This document shows, piece after piece, positions 1-56,060 of a DNA stretch of 64,000 nucleotides. How positions within the stretch are numbered: the stretch's first letter is position 1; each line of letters starts with the position of its first letter. Source of the DNA: Charina bottae (lineage: Eukaryota; Chordata; Lepidosauria; Squamata; Charinaidae); the NCBI GenBank assembly GCA_023362775.1, contig JALMGJ010000008.1:21392501-21456500 (forward strand), written 5' to 3'. The position numbers and the translations under genes are program-made. A model generated the notes under the pieces. That model did no database searches. It worked only from the letters and a program-made list of their open reading frames with translations, and was not told the origin of the DNA.

Positions 1-400
1 CTACAGACCCTGACCATTAGAGATTATGAATTGGCAGGGTCCAGGAAGAGGGCCTTCTCTGTTGTGGTCCCCGCCCTGTGGAACACGTTACCCCCAGAGG
101 TGAGGCAGGCCCCCACTCTCCCGGCCTTCCGAAAGGGAATGAAAACCTGGCTTTGCCACCTCGCTTGGGGTGGGAGGGGGGATAGTCAATCATGGGGATA
201 GTTGGTGCCATGATGTGGCCCCAAGGAATTTATATTTTATATAAATTTTAAATATTTTCTATATTTTATGTTTATATTTTTATTATGTACTTGTTTTTAT
301 GATTTTAATCTCTTGTTATTTTAACTGAATTGTAAACCGCCCAGAGTCACTTGCGAAGTTTGGGAATGTATCCATCTGCTTAAAAGAATGAGAGAAATAA
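1..400 (+). mobile_element. L2/CR1-like LINE, 3' end fragment
   Basis: One frame on the + strand reads RAFSVVVPALWNTLPPEV and then APTLPAFRKGMKTWL, the familiar C-terminal tail of L2/CR1-type reverse transcriptase polyproteins. An AT-rich 3' tail containing TAAACCGCCCAGAGTCAC follows. The element is cut by the window edge and is certainly 5' truncated. A sister fragment lies at 58590-59110. L2 versus CR1 cannot be settled by eye. Confidence 0.6.
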
Positions 401-880
401 GATGGAATCTTGGGTTTAGAAGGATGATAGAAATAGCCACATCAGTTCACTTTCTGGTAAATTGTTATTGCTTGATTGGCGTACTCATTTTGCATCTGTT
501 TGTGGAATAGGCAAGTTCTACAATGGCACTAACCTTTTGGTAGTGCCTACAACAATGGTACTAACATTTGTTAGTGCTCTCAAAATTTGAAAAAAAAATC
601 TGTCCATAGCAAACATATTAAATGCAGTTATATTAAAATACTTCTATTGGATAATTGCATTATAAAATATACCTGAAAGTCGTACATACCATTCCAATGG
701 CATACCAATGAAATTATAAAAGTACTTCTTTGAAATGGACTGGAAGAGTGTAGTTGAGCTGGGGACTTAACTGATTGACTTTACTATGATCAAGCAGTTC
801 TGATGACAAACTTCACAGGACTAGAAAAGGAACATAGTTTGACTGTATCGAAAAGTGACAATAAAAAAACCATTCTAGAG

Positions 881-1010
881 CAGTGTTTCTCAACCTTAGC
901 AACTTTAAGATGTGTGGACTTCAACTCCCAGAATTCCCCAGACAGCGTGGCTGGCAATTCTGAGAGTTGAAGTCCATACATCCTAAAGTTGCTAAGGTTG
1001 AGAAACACTG
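881..1010. mobile_element. Short hAT-type MITE (130 bp)
   Basis: The inverted ends are long and almost meet: the left begins CAGTGTTTCTCAACCTTAGC and the right ends with its complement, ending GGTTGAGAAACACTG. Flanking 8-mers TTCTAGAG (873-880) and CTCTAGAG (1011-1018) match at 7 of 8 positions, as expected for a hAT target duplication. There is no coding capacity. It lies 219 bp upstream of PRSS12 exon 2. Confidence 0.8.
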
Positions 1011-1229
1011 CTCTAGAGCAAGGGTATGGCTTATATTGTTTATATACTTTGGTTCAACATGCCTCATTGTGATCACTCTAAAAATAACAAATGCCACAGA
1101 GAAGATATTTCTTTCTAATGGAAAAACTTAGCATAAATTTTTTGTATGTGGTTTGTAATGACTATATTATCATTATACTGTATAATCTCTAAGAGAAATA
1201 AATTTATCCTTTTTTAAAAAAATAAACAG

Positions 1230-46740
<45,511 letters not shown>

Positions 46741-46988
46741 ATGTTCCTCACTGCACTGGGGGAAATACTTTTTTCATGTATGTATTTTTGGATATTAAAA
46801 TAATACATCCTAGAAGTAATTTTGACTTGAACATGTAATTCTACCAAGACAAAACAGCACTGATTACAGCTGCACAGATCAGCTCATTGTATATATAAAA
46901 ACTACTCTACATCTGTGTGAAACACACACAGCATTATCTTTTTGTACTATGACAACAAATTTTCTACACTGAACTCTATCCCCTAGTA
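46741..46988 (+). other. PRSS12: PRSS12 3' UTR, proximal part
   Basis: Sequence after the stop codon. A variant polyadenylation signal ATTAAA is at 46794-46799. A canonical AATAAA occurs only at 47634-47639, beyond a hAT insertion. Which is used cannot be decided from sequence. Confidence 0.5.
46794..46799 (+). promoter_or_regulatory. Candidate polyadenylation signal ATTAAA
   Basis: First ATTAAA after the PRSS12 stop codon, 54 bp downstream. ATTAAA is the commonest variant signal. The alternative is AATAAA at 47634-47639, which would give a 3' UTR containing the hAT element. Confidence 0.35.
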
Positions 46989-47541
46989 CAGGGGTCGGCA
47001 AACTTTTTTATGCTACGAGCCATTTTGACATTTATAAAATTTATATCATCACTCGAGGGCCAGGGGGCGGGGTTTGAGGGTGGAAGCCAATCACGTGGAA
47101 GGGGGCAGGGTTTGCAGGCAGGGGCCAATCGCGTGGAAGGGGGCGGGGTTTGCGGGCGGGGGCCAATCGCGCAGTTAGGGCCTGCTGCCGCCATGCCCGC
47201 CGCCACGCGTACTATGCGGCTGCCGCAACTGCTGCTGCCGCCATGCCTGCCGCCACGCACACCATGCTGCTCCCGCGCCTGCCCCTGCCACGCCTGCTGC
47301 TGCCACCATGCCCGCCGCCACGCACACCATGCCGCTCCCGCGCCTGCCCCCGCCACGGCCGCTGCCGCGCCTGCTCCTGCCGCCATGCCCGCCGCCAAGC
47401 ACACCATGCCGCTCCCGCGCCTGCCCCCCCCCACGGCCGCGCCTGCCCCCGCCATGCCCGCCATGCCTGCCTGGGGAAGAGCCACACTCAAGGGGCCAAA
47501 GAGCCACATGTGGCTCGCGAGCCGTGGTTTGCCAACCCCTG
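46989..47541. mobile_element. Charlie-type hAT MITE (553 bp) with GC-rich minisatellite
   Basis: Left end CAGGGGTCGGCAAACTTTTT and right end GTTTGCCAACCCCTG are inverted repeats typical of Charlie-like hATs. A perfect 8-bp duplication CCCTAGTA flanks it (46981-46988 and 47542-47549). The interior holds GGGGCGGGGTTTG-type repeats (47058-47180) and a tandem series of CCGCCACGCACACCATGC-type units (47190-47430). Open frames in it are compositional. Confidence 0.92.
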
Positions 47542-47750
47542 CCCTAGTAGTTTCAAAGACTGAATTTTTAACTGACTTTATACTGTTTTATCTTTACAGA
47601 GTACGATTTCATTGTACATTAAAGAAACAGTTGAATAAAATATATTGTAAAATGTCAAAGATCATTTATGTTTAAAATTATGGTTTTAATGGTGTGGGTT
47701 ACTTTTATGTTGTAATCCTATACACCAGTTTTCCCCAACTTCTTTGCTAT

Positions 47751-50700
47751 GTTGTTGTTTATTCGTTCAGTCGTTTCCGACTCTTCGTGACTTCATGGAC
47801 CAGTCCACGCCAGAGCTTTCTGTCGGCCGTCACCATCCCCAGCTCCCCAATGGTTGAGTCCGTCACCTCCAGAATACCATCCATCCATCTTGCCCTTGGT
47901 CGGCCCCTCTTCCTTTTGCCTTCCACTTTTCCTAGCATCAGCTTCTTCTCCAGGGTATCCTGTCTTCTCATTATGTGGCCAAAGTACTTCAGTTTTGCCT
48001 TTAATATCATTCCCTCAAGTGAGCAGTCTGGCTTGATTTCCTGGAGTATGGACTGGTTTGATCTTCTTGCAGTCCAAGGCACTCTCAGAATTTTCCTCCA
48101 ACACCACAGTTCAAAAGCATCTATCTTCCTTTGCTCAGCCTTCCTTATGGTCCAGCTCTCGCAGCCATAGGTTACTACAGGGAATACCATTGCTTTAACT
48201 ATGCGGACCTTTGTTGTCAGTGTGATGTCTCTGCTCTTAACTATTTTATCAAGATTTGCCATTGCTCTCCTCCCAAGAAGTAGACGTCTTCTGATTTCCT
48301 GGCTGCAGTCAGCGTCTGCAGTAATCTTTGCGCCTAGAAATACAGTCTGTCACTGCCTCCACTTTTTCTCCCTCTATTTGCCAGTCATCAATCAAGCTCG
48401 TTGCCATAATCTTGGTTTTTTTGAGGTTTAACTGCAGCCCAGCTTTTGCACTTTCTTCTTTCACCTTCGTCATAAGGCTCCTCAACTCCTCCTCGCTTTC
48501 AGCCATCAAAGTGGTATCATCTGCATATCTGAGATTGTTAATGTTTCTTCCAGCGATTTTAACTCCAGCCTTGGATTCCTCAAGCCCAGCATGTCGCATG
48601 ATGTGTTCTGCGTACAGGTTGAATAGGTAGGGTGAGAGTATACAACCCTGCCGTACTCCTTTCCCAATCTTAAACCAGTCCGTTGTTCCGTGCTCTGTTC
48701 TTACTGTTGCTACTTGGTCGTTATACAGATTCCTCAGGAGGCAGACAAGATGACGTGGTATCCCCATACCACCAAGAACTTGCCACAATTTGTTATGATC
48801 CACACAGTCAAAGGCTTTAGAATAGTCAATAAAACAGAAATAGATGTTTTTCTGAAACTCCCTGGCTTTCTCCATTATCCAGCGGATATTGGCAATTTGG
48901 TCTCTAGTTCCTCTGCCTTTTCTAAACCCAGCTTGTACATCTGGCAATTCTCGCTCCATGAATTGCTGGAGTCTACCTTGCAAGATCTTGAGCATTACCT
49001 TACTGGCATGTGAAATAAGTGCCACTGTTCGATAGTTTGAACATTCTTTAGTGCTTCCCTTTTTTGGTATGGGGATATAAGTTGATTTTTTCCAATCTGA
49101 TGGCCATTCTTGTGTTTTCCAAATTTGCTGGCATATGGCATGCATCACCTTGACAGCATCATCTTGCAAGATTTTAAACAGTTCAGCTGGGATACCGTCG
49201 TCTCCTGCTGCCTTGTTATTAGCAATGCTTCTTAAGGCCCATTCAACCTCACTCTTCAGGATGTCTGGCTCTAACTCACTGACCACACCATCAAAGCTAT
49301 CTCCAATATTATTATCCTTCCTATACAGATCTTCCGTATATTCTTGCCACCTTTTCTTGATCTCTTCTGCTTCTGTTAGGTCCTTACCATCTTTGTTTTT
49401 GATCATACCCATTTTTGCCTGGAATTTACCTCCAATGTTTCTAATTTTCTGGAAGAGGTCTCTTGTCCTTCCTATCCTATTGTCTTCTTCCACTTCCGCA
49501 CATTGCTTGTTTAAAAATAATTCCTTATCTCTTCTGGCTAACCTCTGGAATTTTGCATTTAATTGGGCATATCTCCCCCTATCACTATTGCCTTTTGCTT
49601 TCCTTCTTTCTTGGGCTACTTCCAGTGTTTCAGCAGACAGCCATCTTGCCTTCTTGGTTTTCTTTTTCTTTGGGACGTTTTTTGTTGCCGCCTCCTGAAC
49701 AATGTTGCGAACTTCTGTCCATAGTTCTTCTGGGACCCTATCTACTAAATCTAGTCCCTTAAATCTATTCTTCACCTCCACTGCATATTCCTTAGGAATA
49801 TTAGTGAGCTCATATCTAACTGATCTGTGGGTCTTCCCTATTTTCTTTAGTCTGATTCTAAATTTTGCAATAAGAAGTTCGTGATCTGAACTACAGTCAG
49901 CTCCAGGTCTTGTTTTTACCGACTGTATAGATGTCCGCCACCTTTGGCTGCAAAGGATGTAGTCAATCTGATTTCGGTGTCGACCATCTGGTGAAGTCCA
50001 TGTATAAAGTCGTCTTTTAGGTTGTTGGAAGAGAGTGTTTGTTATGCACAGTGAGTTGTCTTGGCAAAATTCTATCAGCCTATGTCCTGCTTCATTTTGT
50101 TCTCCCAGACCATGCTTGCCTGTAATTCCAGGTGTCGTCTGACTACCCACCTTAGCATTCCAGTCTCCTGTAATGAAAATAACATCTCTTTTTGGTGTAT
50201 TATCTAGTAGGTGCTGCAGATCCTCATAGAACTGATCTACTTCTGCTTCTTCGGCATCTGTGGTTGGGGCGTATATTTGGATCACTGTGATGTTAAATGG
50301 CTTACCCTGAATTCGAATTGAGATCATTCTATCGTTTTTTGGATTGTATCCAAGCACTGCTTTAGCCACTTTATTATTAATTATGAAGGCTACTCCATTT
50401 CTTCTGTGGTCCTCTTGTCCACAGTAGTAGATCTGGTGGTCATCTGATGTGAAGTGGCCCATCCCAGTCCATTTCAGTTCACTGACACCTAAAATGTCTA
50501 TATTTAATCTTGACATCTCACCAATAACCACATCCAATTTGCCCTGGCTCATAGATCTTACATTCCAGGTTCCTATGGTGTGTTGATCTTTAGAACATCG
50601 GATTCGTCGTTCACCACCAGCACCATCGGCCGCTAGCCGTCCTTTCGGCTTTGAGCTAGCTGCGTCATCATGTCTGGGGCTAGTTGAACGTATCCTCTGT

Positions 50701-50956
50701 TCCTCCCCAGTAGCATTTTGACCATCTTCCGACCTGGGAGTCCCATCTTCCGATGGTATACCGACATATCTTTGGTTGTACTGATCCATTTAGTTTTCAT
50801 GGCAAGAATACTGGGGTGGGTTGCCATTACCTTCCCCAGGGATCGTATTTAGTCTGACCTCTCTGCCACGACCTTCCCGTCTTGGGTGTCCCTTCACGGT
50901 TTAGCTCATGGTTTCATTGAGGTGCTCAAGCTCCAGCACCACGACAAGGTAACGAT
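47751..50956 (-). mobile_element. Full-length RTE LINE, second subfamily (3206 bp)
   Basis: A perfect 12-bp target duplication CTTCTTTGCTAT at 47739-47750 and 50957-50968. The 3' end, at the low side, is TTGTTGTTTATTCGTTCAGT in the + sense. The 5' leader of about 170 bp before the ORF (50790-50956) marks it as full length. It shares architecture with the BovB at 1650 but differs throughout, including RSMSQGKLDVVIGEM versus RTMNQGKLDVVKHEM. Confidence 0.93.
47759..50789 (-). pseudogene. RTE endonuclease/reverse transcriptase with a single frameshift
   Basis: The frame runs from ATG at 50789 through a complete endonuclease (GTWNVRSMSQGK, VSELKWTGMGHF, GDWNAKVGSQ, SSDHELLIAK) and RT (FIDYSKAFDCVDH, LRYADDTTLMAESE) down to about 48346. 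There two bases present in the sister copy at 20237-20243 are missing. The frame then runs out at 48309, while the C-terminal part stays open in another frame from 48262 to 47759, ending VTKSRKRLNE. One small lesion in about 3 kb suggests a young insertion. Confidence 0.9.
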
Positions 50957-50968
50957 CTTCTTTGCTAT

Positions 50969-51183
50969 ATTGGAATAAAAATCCTCAGCCATTCTCATTC
51001 TGAAGTTATTTCTCAGTAGGCTAATAAACTTTATGGCTTTAAGCTTTGTTAATAGTGGTTATCTAATACTTTAGCATCTTTTTTTAAAAATTCTCTAAAT
51101 TATTTGGCCCTTTTTTGTAATGACCAAAGCCCTGCTCAAATTTCTTTCAAGTTTCAAGAGAAACATTTTTTTTGTAATTATGT
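50969..51183. other. Short intergenic gap
   Basis: AT-rich, nothing recognised. Confidence 0.4.
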
Positions 51184-51278
51184 ATACGCTGGCTCTTCGG
51201 CTAACAAACGGAGATGAGCACCGGCCCCTAGAGTCGGACACGACTGCACAAATGTGCAGGGGGAACCTTTACCTTTAT
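51184..51278 (+). mobile_element. Sauria-type SINE, 3' fragment
   Basis: Begins GCTGGCTCTTCGGCTAAC and continues AGAGTCGGACACGACTGCAC to AACCTTTACCTTT. This is the last third of the SINE at 9429-9766. The tRNA-like head is missing (5' truncation). Confidence 0.88.
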
Positions 51279-51322
51279 TCACACTTTGCACTATTATGAA
51301 GAGACTCATGGAGTTCCTAAGG

Positions 51323-51679
51323 CAGAGCTTTCCAAACTGTGTGTCGCGACACAAAAGTGTGTCGCTTGCGGGGCCCAGATGTGTCGCGTCAAAACCCCGG
51401 AAGCGCTGATGGCGCGCCACCGGGCCATCAGCGCTTCCGGGTTTTCCCGCGGTGACACACGAAAATCCAAAAGCGCCGCAGTCACGGCGGCGCTTCTGCG
51501 TTTTCCCACGGCGACACACGAAAATCTGAAAGCGCCATGGCGGCGCGCAAAAAACGAAAGCGGCAGCAGCGCTTCCGGGTTTTTGCGCGCTGCCGCAATG
51601 GCGGCACTTCCGGATTTTCCCGCGGCGACACACCAACGGCGGTTGGTGTGTCGCCGCGGGAAAACTTTGGAAAGCCCTG
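51323..51679. mobile_element. GC-rich hAT MITE (357 bp), copy E
   Basis: Begins CAGAGCTTTCCAAACTGTGT, ends ACTTTGGAAAGCCCTG, with a perfect 8-bp target duplication TCCTAAGG (51315-51322 and 51680-51687). The interior contains two hairpin-forming GCGCTTCCGGGTTTTCCCGC-type blocks and CGCCGCAGTCACGGCGGCG. Confidence 0.95.
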
Positions 51680-51689
51680 TCCTAAGGTA

Positions 51690-52435
51690 TTGTGATTCAA
51701 GTAAAAAAGCAAATACATTTGTTACTGCTTACAATGCCCTAATGATGCATATACCCATTACTTCACTGAACACGCATGACCCTTTGCTCTTCTTCCATTT
51801 TCGTTTCTACAGTTAAAACTTAGATACAAGCATAAAGAAAAATACATGGAGTTCTCTATCAGGTAAGTAGAATATTGGCAGATATACTGAAGCATAATTC
51901 CCTTAAAATATTTAGGAAATTAAAAGGAATGTCTGTCAATCCCTCCCCTAAACGACAGTGCTTTGTAGGCAATAGTAACATTTCAACATTAGTAAAAAAA
52001 GGGGAATCTCTGAGACAAACTCAGTTTCTGATTAATTTCACTGACAAACCTACAGTATATAGGGTTTTTTGGTAACAAACTTTAAGTGCTTTATTATCTC
52101 CTTCTGGCATTTATTTTGGATTTCCAGTCCTTTTCTGATTCTCTAGTTTATGATTAGCCAATGTTGGCTAGATGCTGCCACCGACTGGAGCTTCCATATT
52201 AATACACTGTTGTGATAAAGGATGTAACAATCTACTGGAATTGAAGCTTCATCAGTTTACTTGTGCCATCAGTTGGCTAACTTTGCTTTCAGCTATCTGA
52301 AGACATCATGGGCTTTTCTAATCCATTAAGGCTTGCCAAGTTTTGCCTCATTAACCTTTTACACATCTGATAGAAGAAAAGGAGCAGGAACCGAACACAA
52401 ATTCCAAGTACTGGCTTTGCTATCTTCTTTTTGAC
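51690..52435. other. Intergenic stretch without recognisable feature
   Basis: No gene, RNA or bounded repeat seen. Confidence 0.4.
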
Positions 52436-52439
52436 TATG

Positions 52440-53180
52440 AAAGCATGGAGTTTCTTTGTCCTTAGTAAATAGTATAATCATGACTGAAAATGTCCAGTTC
52501 CAGTCCATTTCATTTCACTGATGCCCAAGAAGTCAATCTGTAGTCTATTCATTTCATTGGGTTCAGTTTCCCCACGTTCATAGCTTGAATCATGTCAACT
52601 GGATTTCTATTTTCTCAGTGGAAACTTTTCGCTCCTTATCCAAGGAGCTTCTTCAGTCTGAGCAAAGTTGGTAAGGGAATCCTAAATGTTTCTAGGTAGC
52701 TGTGTGACCTTACCCCTGGGGTCATGGTTATATTGAGATGTTATTTTAAGTCCTTTTAAAAGGACTTAAAATAACATCTCAATATAACCATGACCCCAGG
52801 GGTAAGGTCACACAGCTACCTATAAACATATTTAGGATTCCCTTACCAACTTTGCTCAGACTGAAGAAGCTCCTTGGATAAGGAGCGAAACGTTTCCACT
52901 GAGAATAGAAATCCAGTTGACATGATTCAAGCTACAGACAATTCCACCTGGATGACTGAGAACCTTCATAGACCCACGTTCATACTTTTTACATTCTGTT
53001 CCCATTGTAATTTCTTTGCAGTTCTGAATCTTCTTTTCCTGCATGGTGGCATCAGCAACTAGATGCCCCAAAGGCTTTAACTGAACCAAATCAGAAACTT
53101 CATTACTACTCTGCTTTATCTTCAGCTCTTCCACATATCACTTTATTACAGAATTTTCCTCAGTATCTTGTCGTCTTCTG
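52440..53180 (-). mobile_element. Ancient RTE LINE 5' relic, interrupted by a palindromic insertion
   Basis: The reverse strand of 52495-52545 reads QIDFLGISEMKWTGTGHF, the RTE endonuclease Glu motif region. The part after the insertion (52985-53180) resembles a decayed leader. The sequence resumes exactly across the 52583-52972 insertion through the duplicated CCCACGTTCATA. Confidence 0.6.
52583..52972. mobile_element. Head-to-head palindromic element with hammerhead-like core, locus 2
   Basis: A perfect 12-bp target duplication CCCACGTTCATA (52571-52582 and 52973-52984). Inside is a palindrome centred at 52757/52758 with no spacer; its arms reach 52581 and 52934 with only a few differences. 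The right arm then continues 38 bp as ACAGACAATTCCACCTGGAT and on to CCTTCATAGA. The right arm contains CTGAAGAAGCTCCTTGGATA and AGGAGCGAAACGTTTCC. No ORF of note. Same family as 40629-40831. Confidence 0.8.
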
Positions 53181-53309
53181 ACCTGAGCGCCCCATCATCC
53201 AGGACTATATAATCAGTGCTATCCATGTGATTTCCTTGGTAATATAAAGTGGCTTAGCATTGTCTTTTGTGCAGTATAAAATGTTAAAGTGATCATCCCC
53301 CTCTAGCAC

Positions 53310-54720
53310 CTTCCTATATGACTGATAGGTTATAAACAAATTATGCCAGCAAAGCTGGAGAGCCACAGTTGGAAGGTCAGTCTACATGCCAATACCAAAG
53401 AAGGAAGGCTTAATAGTGTATGGAAACTACTACAAAGCAACTTTAATTTCACATGTTAGAAAAGACCCAAGGACAAGAGGCATCATTGCTGATGCATGCC
53501 AGATAATCAAGAAAACCAAAGAATACCAGAAAGTCAAATGGGCTGACTACAGAAAGGACTTCAACTATGCCCACCCTTTCAAACTGGGATGTCCTTAAAA
53601 ATGTAATCCCAGAACATGGCTTTGTAACTCATGCAAAAAGTCTGGACAGGAACATGGCAAAACAGACTGGTTCCAGGTTGGCAAAGAAATGACACAAGAC
53701 TCTTACATATACTCAACTCTTATTTATTCTACACACTGAATATATATTTAGGGAGGTTACATGAGCATTTTCGGAGGAGGAGGAAGCATCAATAATCTGC
53801 ACTATGTTGATGACACTACTTCAATAACTGAAAATACAAGTATTTGTACACACTAGTAATGAAAGTCAGGGAACAGTGAAAAAATGGGACAGTTCAATAC
53901 AAAGACCAAACTTATTGACAACAGGCACAGGAACCTCCCTAATAACAGACAATAGATTAAGTGGTTCAGTTTCTACCTTTTAGGGCTATTATGTCCCCCC
54001 ACCAAAGGATGGGAGGTGGGCCCCTACAAGGTTTTTTCTGTGGCGATACATTATTCATGGAATTCCTTCCCTCCCTAGAGAGCCCCAACTCCCACTCACA
54101 TTAGCATCATTTTTGTGCCAGATGAAGATTTTTCTATTTTCCCAGGCTTTTAGTTATTTCAATTTGCATATTTAATGGCTGCCTTGCTGTTGCGGTTTAT
54201 TTTTTTCATTTTGTATTTTATTGATTCTGTTTTTATTCAAACTGCATTTTCTTGTGTATTTTACTGTGTAAACCACCCAGAGCTTCAGCTATTGGGCAAT
54301 TTAAAAACTTAAAAAACAGCAGTCACAAAATAAGCCACAAACTAGCATTTGGTAGGATTGTAATCAAGGTAAGAAACATTTAGATGCCAGGACATGTTTA
54401 TACCTACAAAGATAAAATTATTTATTATTTAAATTTCTATGACTGCCCATCTCCCCCAACCAGATGAAAATCATGCAGACAATGTTTTTCCCTGCAATAG
54501 TCTATAGATGCAACAGTTAGATTTTTGAAGAAGCAGGAGAAAGAGTATTGATGAGGTTAGTGCTGGGGAGTACCATAGATAGCCAGAGAACAAACAAACG
54601 AATCACTGAACAAATCAATACAGCTCCCTTGAGAAGTCCGTAATACTGGGAAAAGTAAAAATAAAAACTAGAAGAGGCTAATCAGGGGCAAGGTGGGTAA
54701 TTGTGCAGAACTGGGGCTCT
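53310..54720 (+). mobile_element. Ancient RTE LINE relic (RT region), interrupted by L2-like debris
   Basis: Translation fragments PIPKKEGLIVYGNYYKATLI (53386 on), FGGGGSINNLHYVDDTTSIT (about 53768-53830) and, after 54350, text like GAACAAATCAATACAGCTCC and GTAATACTGGGAAAAGTAAA correspond in order to PIPKKGN...NYRT, NINNLRYADDTT, the KSNQSIL-EIN region and LMLGKTEG of intact RTEs. It is heavily decayed and non-coding. Confidence 0.6.
54030..54330 (+). mobile_element. L2/CR1-like LINE 3' end fragment
   Basis: Reads like a decayed terminal RT tail (GAATTCCTTCCCTCCCTAGA...ATGAAGATTTTTCTATTTTC) followed by a T-rich 3' region ending TGTAAACCACCCAGAGCTTC, the same terminal motif as the fragment at 1-400 (TAAACCGCCCAGAGTCAC). 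Confidence 0.6.
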
Positions 54721-55030
54721 GAAGGTACTGCTTTAACTATATTGAGTTCATTACTGTAACAAGTTTTTTGGCAAGATCTTATTTCTTGGAAACATTGCAG
54801 ATCTCATCATTGGACAAGTTGATTTCCTGCACTTATCTTCAAGTTCAGAGCAGCATGCATACCTACCCTGCAAAATAGAAAAATAAAAATATTCATTTCT
54901 ACAGTCCAAAAGTTACTAGTATCCATTTACATAAATTAAGTTCTTTCTCATGAATCCAAGATACCAACTGGAAAAAGAAGTTATTTTCAAAGACGACCAT
55001 CCATCCCCATGGGCAGTTCTCATCCAGGTA

Positions 55031-55208
55031 GGCTGACCATATTTCCTTGAGACTAAAACGGGACCCTAACACGCACGCAGGCGCCCTGGCGCACGCACTC
55101 TAACTTGGAAAATGGGACAAAATGGAGATTTTGTCCGGAACGACGGGACGGTTGGAAAATGTTAAAATAACGGGACTGTCCCATTCAAAACGGGACGTAT
55201 GGTCAGCC
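55031..55208. mobile_element. Small TA-flanked MITE (178 bp)
   Basis: Left end GGCTGACCATATTTCC and right end GGACGTATGGTCAGCC are inverted repeats, each bounded by TA (55029-55030 and 55209-55210). The interior carries AAAACGGGACCCTAACACGC and related GGGAC blocks. It abuts the CpG-rich block that follows. Confidence 0.75.
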
Positions 55209-55379
55209 TACATTCAGCCCACCATCCCGTTCCCAAAGCAACCCCCTCCACGAAGCTTCATAGGGTGACAAATGAAAATGTGACTTGCCTAAGTCAGAGT
55301 CTCCCCCCAATGAAATGGAGGGAGCTATGCCAAAAAGCAAGGCGACGGTTGCTCTGCCATGAGTAGGAAGGGATGCTGC

Positions 55380-56060
55380 CACCCTGGCAGGTCCCATGGA
55401 AGCATGGCGTTCTGAGGCACGCGCGAACGGGCGGACACTCCCGCTCTTCAGAAGGTACGTGGGGGGAGCACATGCGGCCTTCGCCTCTTCGTGAGGAACC
55501 GACCATTATTTGCTTCGTCAGTACAAAAATCAAGCGGTTCCTCCTAACTCTTTTACGGTCCCCCCGCCCCCGGCCTGGACTCGCCTGATATTCTTTTGAG
55601 GCGCCTCTCCATTTCCCACTCCCTCTCGAGCGTCTTTGGGAAAAGGTTCAAACAACCGCCCGCCATTTTACAAACGGTTTCACCACCTTCTCCCAGTCCA
55701 GCCCCCTTTCCTCCCTGAAGCTCAATGTCACGAATTTAAAGAGGCATCAGGGCGCATGCGCTGCAACTCGGCTTCCCCCGGTAAGAGACGTATTCTCCTG
55801 CTACAGCCAACGGCGTGCATCTTGGTACGGCGCGGGCCACTTATTCAAAAACTGAAACGAACAGCCTTACCAGCGTAAGATTTGTGCCTCGGGTAGAGCG
55901 CGTTCCCTCGTCCCCCACCTCGTCCCACAAGCGGAACAGCTCCCAAAACCGGAAAGAACGAACCACCCTCGCGCGAGCGCTTTTATCCTTGAGGAGAGGG
56001 CACGCCCATCGGGGGCTTGGAGGAAAGAAGGCGGGGCTGCAGGTGCTTTCCTGCCTTCTA
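55380..56060. promoter_or_regulatory. CpG-rich promoter-like block
   Basis: About 700 bp unusually rich in CpG compared with the AT-rich surroundings and not explained by a bounded repeat (GCACGCGCGAACGGGCGG, CTCGCGCGAGCGC). The minus strand has AAAATGGCGGGCGG at about 55656-55669, a YY1-like site usually found just downstream of transcription starts. The plus strand has good donor-like sites AGAAG|GTACGT (55455) and CCCCG|GTAAGA (55780). Together these suggest a divergent promoter of the next gene. In human the locus tail-to-tail with PRSS12 is the SNHG8 RNA gene, but I cannot confirm that here. Confidence 0.55.

Noticed and set aside
47010..47675. 221-codon open frame after PRSS12
   Set aside because: It lies almost wholly in the Charlie-type hAT MITE and its minisatellite; its composition is Pro/Ala/Cys repeats.
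52581..52934. CRISPR-like or attachment-site interpretation of the palindrome
   Set aside because: The context is a vertebrate chromosome, with no spaced direct repeats; a TSD shows it is a mobile element.
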